Part shown: piece by piece, positions 60,701 to 64,000 of the stretch
Layout: the number at the start of each line of letters is the position of its first letter
Numbering within the stretch: position 1 is the first letter of the stretch
Origin: Hippophae tibetana
Taxonomy: Eukaryota; Streptophyta; Magnoliopsida; Rosales; Elaeagnaceae
Direction of reading: 5' to 3'
DNA: 64,000 nucleotides
Assembly (NCBI GenBank): GCA_037013495.1
Contig: CM072806.1
Location: 26,414,001 to 26,478,000, forward strand
Position numbers and translations under genes: made by a program
Notes under the pieces: generated by a model
The model's input: only the letters and a program-made list of their open reading frames with translations
The model's database searches: none
What the model was told of the DNA's origin: nothing

Positions 60701-60825
60701 ATCACAAGTTGTTGTAAGACAATAATGCACGTGGCAGGTTATGACTAGATGTTTCAAATAGGTCCATTTGAAATATCCAGTTATAATCTATCACGTGTGT
60801 TATTCTCTTGCAACAACTCGTAATA
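60701..60825. mobile_element. Short foldback (MITE-like) hairpin
   Basis: Left arm 60701-60763 (ACAAGTTGTTGTAAGACAAT, GCACGTGGCAGGTTATGAC, GTTTCAAAT) pairs with right arm 60764-60825 (ATTTGAAAT, GTTATAATCTATCACGTGTG, TTGCAACAACTCGTAAT) with almost no loop and roughly 80% complementarity. No frame. It would fold into a single long RNA hairpin if transcribed. Confidence 0.7.
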
Positions 60826-63800
60826 AAAAAAACTTTGTTTCAAGAATTTAAGTCAAGTTATGTTTGTTAGATGGTTATGAGAAGGCTGTAAAGTTTGTTA
60901 CTACATTGGCACATAGGTACTTAGTTACTAGCTTAGGAGCTGCCTATATATAGGCTTGTAGTGTAATGGTTCGAAGTGTGATTTGTGATTCAATTTAAAT
61001 GAAGCTCAGTTTGTCTTTTCTCTTTCATTTTCTCTCATTTCTTTCCTTTGTTTGTTCTTGCTTCATATGCACTTAAGCTTTCTCTTGAAATCTTTTAAAG
61101 GTATGGAAGTTCCATAATTAGTTCAACAAGATTGATCTTATAAATTCCTTGTGTTTTGTGTTGGTATTTTCGTGTGTAAGACACAATGTCAGTCTTTTAC
61201 TTTATATTTATATTGGTCTCTATATAAGGCTGATTACTAATGGTAGTATCACACATGCATATAGGACATGTATTGAGTTTGATTACACAGATTGCATATA
61301 TAGAAAGTTGGTATTTACAAGAGGATCTTGGAACTTCTTTTGAACTGATTGGTCCAAATTAGTTCAGGGTTGAACCGAACCATTGTAGTGTCCTGGCTAG
61401 TTCAAGGACGATTTGAAGTGGATCTGTGTTCCTCATTTACCCCGTCATTGAGTAGTTGTCGAAAGTTCATTAAGACTCACTAAGTTGTCAGCAAGGCCAG
61501 CAAAGCCTATTGATTTTTTGAAATAAAACCTTCCAATTTCTTTTGTTTTCTTGGGGGAAGCTCTACCCATTTGGTTTCAGACTTTCTCAATCTATTTTTG
61601 GTCTGTTTTCCTTCTAAGTGTCAAATTCGAAAAATATTGTGTAATGTGTAGGATGTAAAATATCAAAGAGGATCTCTCATATTTTTAGACATTGTATTGA
61701 GTGCAAAAAAATGAAAATTGAGTGAGTATTTATTGTAAAAATGTCAATTATACCCATTAGATTGGGTATCCATAGGATTGCCATAACAAGTTTACCTTTA
61801 GATGGAATATTTTTGGATTGAATTTTAATTTCAAATAATCTCATGTTAGTAATTATGTTTTTGGATTGTGGACAAGTAGGGTTACCCCAAACGCGAGCCC
61901 GAAATCTAATTTCATTAATATTTAAATTTAAAATATTTTTAATATAAAAAATAAAATAGGGAATATACTAATAACAAAAATTCATGGAGATAAACAACCT
62001 AATATAACAATAACACATCACACAATAGGGCACAAATATACAATATGTGTGTGTAGATAAAACTCTTAGATCAAGCACTCATGTAGTTAAGCCTAAACGA
62101 GGATGACCCTATCTCATACCAATTGAAGATTCTCATACATAGAAATTACACAAAGATCAATTGTTCTTTTGACTTAAATAGATAACAGGGACATATGAAG
62201 AATGGAAACGCCAATCCATAAAATTATTTTCGTGAGCTCTATATCAACTCAGTCAAGACGATCTCATAAAAATGAATTAAACAAATTACATAGTAAAAGT
62301 ACAAAACAACATGTTCAATTCAACACATAACTAAAACACTTAACATATATAAAATTTACAATCTGTAGTAAACATACTAGTGATGGTATGTCTCAAAAGC
62401 TCCTATCCAAACTAGCAATAAGCATACATAACAATCAACACATAGCATTTGAGACATGAATGTATACTAAACAATAAAGGATTTATAATCACTTTAGGAC
62501 TTTATATGTGAGAACATATTTCGTAAATGATGATTGTAATCTCATAATATAATTTCAAACTAAACAAAGCAAACTAATTAAAGAATTCGACACCTAGGAC
62601 ACAACTAGGGTAAGGAGACATATTTATTAGAGATTCACACTAAACTCACGTACATATAATAAACATAAACAATATAAATTAATCAAAAAATAGGCAAATT
62701 AATTTAATACATTATAAGAAATAATTACAAAGTTATAGACATGTTACATAGAAAATAAAGAAAGCATACGACAACATATAACAAATACACTTTCTAATCA
62801 GAGCCTACATCTAGTATATTGAAACATATATAATAAAACTTAGATTATACTTACAAACATATTGATCATGCATAACAACATTGAAATAGTCTGAGATTCG
62901 ATACACAATCAGGCTGAGAAGATGCTGACTACTTAAAGACTTAACTCAAACACGTAAATCATAGGGAGATAAGTATAGCTGCAATACATATAATCAAACA
63001 CAAGTAGTATTATAAAGCATCATATACATAATTCAATAAATGGAAAGCATGTGATAAACACATTAACTCGCTTACTACCTATTGCTACTCTTACTTGGTG
63101 CCTTTCTAATAACTTGGTCAAACACATTAACTCAACTTTCCTCCAAAACTAACACCACCCTATGTGGTGTGATAAGAAACTAAAGATCTATAATGTGTAA
63201 AGTGAACAATCAACATAACCACCCACGAGTATGAACATATTATTAAACAACCAATGGACATACAGTACAAGATATGAGAACTCAAATAAATTTAACTTGA
63301 CTCACTCTCACAATGAAGTTTTTACAAACAACTAGTTGCATCCAAGAAACTTCTAATCGACACACGACTCATATATAACCCATTCACAAAAACCCTCTTG
63401 AGTATTCACCATTCATAAGCATTATTTTTTTCATACATTCATGAATCACTAATGCTAAAAAATACACGAGGTATTAGTGATCTTGAAATAAAAAGACAAG
63501 TTATAAATTTAATAGAATTTTGCTACATCTTTTTTGGATACAAAATAAGAAGAAATGTGGGATTTATAAAAATTCACAAAGTTATAGCCAACCTCGACAC
63601 CACTTCGCCACCAACTCACCACCATCTAGCAAGGTACCATATTGAGGTGCCAAAATTACATTTTTTATTTCCAAAAATTATCGAGTAATTTTCATAAATA
63701 CTCACTCAAAATGAACCAAAAACTTGAATAAAATGTCAACCTACTTATATGCTCATTTATCAAAAACCAAAAATCCACATAGCATATACACTACAAAAAC

Positions 63801-64000
63801 CAATCTCATGATGTGTGTAAACATTCTCGCATATAAATTATACCTAACTAAGTGTATGTGTGAATTGTGGATCCATAGTAACCAACCTTACATAGAAGAA
63901 GACATACACTAAATAAAATAAACAAACACCTTATTTTGTATATGAAAAGCCAACACATAAACACATGTGCAATAGGACTTACACAACCATCTCAAGATAC
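60826..64000. other. AT-rich intergenic DNA
   Basis: No gene supported. CT-rich and TATA-like patch near 60945-61070 (TATATATAGGCTTG, then CTCTTTCATTTTCTCTC) could be an old LTR core. 61900-63700 is A-rich, low complexity, with palindromic bits such as CACCCTATGTGGTG (63147-63160). Short frames here have no recognisable domains. Confidence 0.45.

Noticed and set aside
61980-63700. Possible second LTR related to 30600-31740
   Set aside because: Similar A-rich composition and a few shared short strings only; no ends, TATA box or target duplication could be placed.

Overview
This window is AT-rich nuclear DNA of a flowering plant, most likely a eudicot. It holds one real single-copy gene, an 11-exon OSCA/CSC1-like ion channel at about 49.4-59.3 kb. 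Nearly everything to its left (1 to about 46.4 kb) is a stack of nested retrotransposons. The plant call rests on Athila-like Ty3/gypsy elements primed by tRNA-Asp, plant-type LINE remnants, G-box-rich LTR promoters, and a channel whose exons match the plant RXW8/HYP1 (OSCA2) subfamily.

Layout. (1) 1-13221: a young, almost complete Ty3/gypsy element (element A, + strand). Its 5' LTR is cut by the window edge and is nearly identical to the 3' LTR at 11249-13221. It has an unusual layout: a stand-alone gag (gag1), then a second diverged gag fused to pol (gag2-pol). A two-hairpin RNA motif follows gag1 and recurs after pol, and two tandem stem-loops lie in the leader. It is disabled by a stop in gag1, a stop in reverse transcriptase and a 1-nt frameshift at the pol end. 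(2) 13222-19801: an older minus-strand gypsy element (B) whose integrase is cut by element A; its 5' LTR is 18221-19801. (3) 19860-23642: a minus-strand LTR (C) with a decayed full-length tRNA-Asp copy at its primer site, split by a solo LTR (S1, 20445-22395) with a perfect 5-bp target duplication. (4) 23878-34246: decayed LTRs, a degenerate gag/protease (D), a coiled-coil coding remnant and AT-rich debris. (5) 34790-44170: LINE remnants, one interrupted by two solo LTRs nested in opposite orientation, which form a ~3.5 kb near-perfect palindrome. (6) 44576-46388: a second solo LTR of the S family (S2).

(7) 46734-49300: a foldback element, unassigned DNA and a broken universal-stress-protein exon just upstream of the channel gene. 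(8) 49369-59297: the OSCA/CSC1-like gene; its eleven exons join in frame to 741 codons plus stop. Introns 5 and 7 hold hAT-type transposon remnants. (9) 59298-64000: intergenic AT-rich DNA with one short foldback (MITE-like) element; no gene seen.

The most interesting signals are the double-gag architecture with recurring RNA hairpins in element A, the leader stem-loop pair with compensatory changes, the CCA-bearing tRNA-Asp fossil, the inverted nested LTR palindrome, the hairpin at the start of every LTR family here, and G-box arrays in the S-type LTRs.
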